Positions 6,047 to 7,788 of a DNA stretch of 7,788 bases are shown piece after piece. Each line of letters begins with the position of its first letter. Position 1 is the stretch's first letter. This stretch comes from Verrucomicrobiales bacterium (GTDB taxonomy: Bacteria; Verrucomicrobiota; Verrucomicrobiae; Limisphaerales; UBA9464). The stretch spans positions 1-7,788 of the forward strand of contig SXXZ01000089.1 in NCBI GenBank assembly GCA_005789375.1, given 5' to 3'. Under the pieces are notes generated by a model that saw nothing but the letters and a program-made list of their open reading frames with translations, ran no database searches and was not told the origin of the DNA. The position numbers and the translations under genes were made by a program.

Positions 6047-7300
6047 ATGAACCCCCGGTCGATGACTCCCTGGCGCGAACTGGTTGAGATGGTGCGGATG
6101 GCGGCCAACGCCGTTAAAACCAATATCCTCCGCTCATCGCTCACCATCCTGGGAGTGTTCGTCGGCGTATTCTCCATCATCGCCGTAATGACCGGCATCC
6201 GCGTGCTCCAGCAGAACTTGGAAGACGCCATGAACGGCCTCGGGGCCAACACCTTCCAGTTCCAGCGCTTCCCGGCCATCAGCTTCGATGATGCCGATTG
6301 GGAAAAATACCTACGGCGCAAGCGCTTCCGCATCGTGGATCTGACCCAACTTGAACGGCGGGTCACGCTGGCTCAGGCCGTCTCGGCCAGTGCCAACTTC
6401 GGATCCGGTGAGGCTTCGTCTCGCTACGCGCAAACCAGCCCGAATATTCCAGGGAACGGGATGACTCCCGAAGCCTTCACGACCCAGAATCTGACCTTGG
6501 GCGAAGGTCGCGGATTCAGCGCCGCCGATGACGACAGCGGCCGATTGGTGTGTGTGCTCGGATTCGACCTCTCCGCCAAACTATTCCCGCGGGGATCGCC
6601 TTTGAGCGAGTCGGTGAAGTTTCAAGGCATCAGCTACAAAGTAGTGGGTGTGCTCGCCCAACGCGGCGCGTTGTTTGGCCAAAGTCGCGACAACTTCATC
6701 GCCATTCCGCTGGGCACCGCCCGACGCCTGTACGGTGAAAACCTGTCGGTTCAACTCCAAGTGCAGGCCCCAAACCGGGACACTTATGCGGAGATGGTCG
6801 AACAAGCCCGGGGCGTCCTGCGTACGATGCGACAGGTACCTCCGGGCGACGATGACGACTTCGAGATCGTCTCCAACGAGTCGGCTGTAAGCCAGTTCCG
6901 CAGCCTCACCTCGGCCATTCGCCTCGGCGTGGCCGCCATTAGCAGCATTGCCCTGATCGCCGCAGGCATCGGCATCATGAACATCATGCTCGTCAGCGTC
7001 ACTGAGCGGACCCGCGAAATCGGCATTCGTCGTGCCATCGGGGCGCGCAAACGCAGCGTGATGCTCCAGTTCATCGCCGAAGCCGTGCTGTTGAGCGAAG
7101 TGGGCGGCGCCCTGGGGGTTGTCGGCGGGATCCTCTTCGGCAACCTGATTTCCTTCGTGGTGAAGGCCCCGCCGGTAATCCCCTGGGACTGGGTGGGCAT
7201 CGGACTGGCCATTTGCTCAGCCGTGGGAATTCTCTTCGGTACCTACCCCGCTTGGAAGGCTGCCCACCTCGACCCGATCGATTCGCTGCGGTACGAGTGA
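6047..7300 (+). CDS. ABC exporter permease 2, MacB/FtsX fold
   Basis: This encodes 417 residues and is a diverged paralogue of the preceding permease in the same topology: TM1 about 31-51, periplasmic domain about 52-290, TM2 291-317, TM3 346-371 and TM4 382-403. The hallmark after TM2 is AGIGIMNIMLVSVTERTREI (306-325), then GIRRAIGARKR (326-336). The C-terminus is PAWKAAHLDPIDSLRYE. Motif RFPAISFDD (74-82) follows TM1 as in permease 1, but the periplasmic domains differ considerably, and this one has an acidic stretch PPGDDDDFE (265-273). The start is 2 bases after the previous stop. The in-frame Met6 (6062) is an alternative start. No further same-strand gene follows, so this closes the operon. 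Two non-identical permeases with one ATPase gene suggest a heterodimeric transmembrane part. Confidence 0.96.
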   Translation: MNPRSMTPWRELVEMVRMAANAVKTNILRSSLTILGVFVGVFSIIAVMTGIRVLQQNLEDAMNGLGANTFQFQRFPAISFDDADWEKYLRRKRFRIVDLTQLERRVTLAQAVSASANFGSGEASSRYAQTSPNIPGNGMTPEAFTTQNLTLGEGRGFSAADDDSGRLVCVLGFDLSAKLFPRGSPLSESVKFQGISYKVVGVLAQRGALFGQSRDNFIAIPLGTARRLYGENLSVQLQVQAPNRDTYAEMVEQARGVLRTMRQVPPGDDDDFEIVSNESAVSQFRSLTSAIRLGVAAISSIALIAAGIGIMNIMLVSVTERTREIGIRRAIGARKRSVMLQFIAEAVLLSEVGGALGVVGGILFGNLISFVVKAPPVIPWDWVGIGLAICSAVGILFGTYPAWKAAHLDPIDSLRYE

Positions 7301-7304
7301 CCCG

Positions 7305-7337
7305 CCCAGAGGATCGCGTTAAAAACGATCGCCTGGG
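7305..7337. terminator. Imperfect inverted repeat at the end of the exporter operon
   Basis: CCCAG-AG-GATCG, a 9-base A-rich loop, and CGATC-GC-CTGGG pair as two 5-base stems separated by a 2-base internal mismatch. The element begins 5 bases after the last permease stop, between convergent genes, which is where a terminator is expected. There is no T-run after the stem on the plus strand, so intrinsic termination would be weak. Confidence 0.35.
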
Positions 7338-7341
7338 GACG

Positions 7342-7386
7342 GACTGCGACTGAGCTCCCACTAGACTGCAACTGGACTCCGGACTG
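7342..7386. repeat. Short degenerate GACTG repeat in the convergent gap
   Basis: GACTGCGACTG (7342-7352) recurs as GACTGCAACTG (7364-7374) 22 bases later. A further GACTG is at 7382-7386, and GGACTCC lies between. This may be a decayed tandem repeat, and it fills most of the gap between the operon end and the minus-strand gene. Confidence 0.35.
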
Positions 7387-7389
7387 GGC

Positions 7390-7788
7390 TTAGCTTTGGC
7401 TCAGTCGCTGGACCGGAACGTCATGAAACAAGTCGTGAGCCTCGCGCAAGATCCCGGCCAGACGATCGGCGAACGGGCTGCGACCAATCACTTCGTTAAG
7501 CCGAGACCAGTCGAGCTTCTCGACGTGTTCTCCCGGGAACCAGTGATCGGCATTGCCGAGCATGTTGTAGCGAAACTTCGCCCACTCGGTCAGCTCCAAG
7601 GGCTTGGCGTAGGTCCAGATGCGCAAGATCTCCACCAGGTTCACCTCGCCCGGCACCTCAACAAATTCCGGAAGCCCGGCCCACCAGCGGCGGCACCACT
7701 CAGCCCCCAGCACGCGTTCCATTTCCTCGCGCAAACGACGGTCGATGGACTCCACCGCCTGAGCCGCCTGCTCGTAATGTTCGAGACC
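7390..7788 (-). CDS. Unidentified protein, 3' part of a gene cut by the window edge
   Basis: The frame runs from the right edge to a TAA at 7390-7392, giving 132 visible codons. A GTG at 7753-7755 could be a start, but the frame stays open to the edge and the upstream residues (LEHYEQAAQAV) continue the same helical pattern, so the true start is probably outside. The visible part begins with a charged helix (SIDRRLREEMERVLG), then a Trp-rich segment (WCRRWWAGLPEF), then EILRIWTYAKPLELTEWAKF, NMLGNADHWFPGEHV and a final helix around RLAGILREAHDLFHDVPV. There is no signal peptide or membrane helix in the visible part. It looks like a cytosolic, mostly helical protein. I recognise no family or catalytic motif. 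It is convergent with the exporter operon and not obviously linked to it. Confidence 0.7.
   Translation of the reverse strand, partial: GLEHYEQAAQAVESIDRRLREEMERVLGAEWCRRWWAGLPEFVEVPGEVNLVEILRIWTYAKPLELTEWAKFRYNMLGNADHWFPGEHVEKLDWSRLNEVIGRSPFADRLAGILREAHDLFHDVPVQRLSQS

Overview
The window looks like chromosomal DNA from a GC-rich member of the Verrucomicrobiota, probably of the Limisphaerales/Pedosphaera type. This is inferred from protein style, not from a marker gene. The clues are a pseudopilin of the [10 protein letters not shown] class with a C-rich/DN/FP segment after the N-helix, a C-terminal DGH motif and an FWW end, plus start codons that mostly lack a Shine-Dalgarno sequence. I see no rRNA, tRNA, CRISPR array, transposase or phage gene.

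Left part, minus strand (167-2217). A stand-alone type IV pilin-like/pseudopilin gene (1465-2217) lies upstream of two small genes, 19 bases apart, at 645-1334 and 167-625. Both small genes encode soluble, partly coiled-coil N-terminal parts followed by one C-terminal hydrophobic helix. I do not recognise either; they look like a pair of tail-anchored membrane proteins. The first 166 bases hold no gene I can firmly support.

Middle (2218-2788). A 55-residue two-helix membrane protein is encoded on the plus strand at 2379-2546. Its -10 box is so close to the start codon that the transcript would be leaderless or nearly so. A GC-rich hairpin follows its stop codon. Before the next operon there is a short symmetric AT-rich element that could be an operator.

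Right part, plus strand (2789-7300). This is a compact four-gene operon for a MacAB-type ABC exporter: a lipoprotein-like periplasmic adaptor (MacA/HlyD family), a stand-alone MacB/LolD-type ATPase with all nucleotide-binding motifs intact, and two different MacB/FtsX-fold permeases of 414 and 417 residues. Spacings are 20 bases, a 4-base ATGA overlap and 2 bases, which implies co-transcription and translational coupling. The likely assembly is a heterodimeric permease with an ATPase dimer, joined by the adaptor to an outer-membrane channel that is not encoded here. Its substrate cannot be read from the sequence.

Right edge (7301-7788). After an imperfect inverted repeat and a short degenerate repeat lies the 3' part of an unidentified minus-strand gene that runs off the window.

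The operon is a recognisable known type. The least explained elements are the paired tail-anchored proteins, the leaderless 55-residue membrane protein and the truncated tryptophan-rich gene at the right edge.
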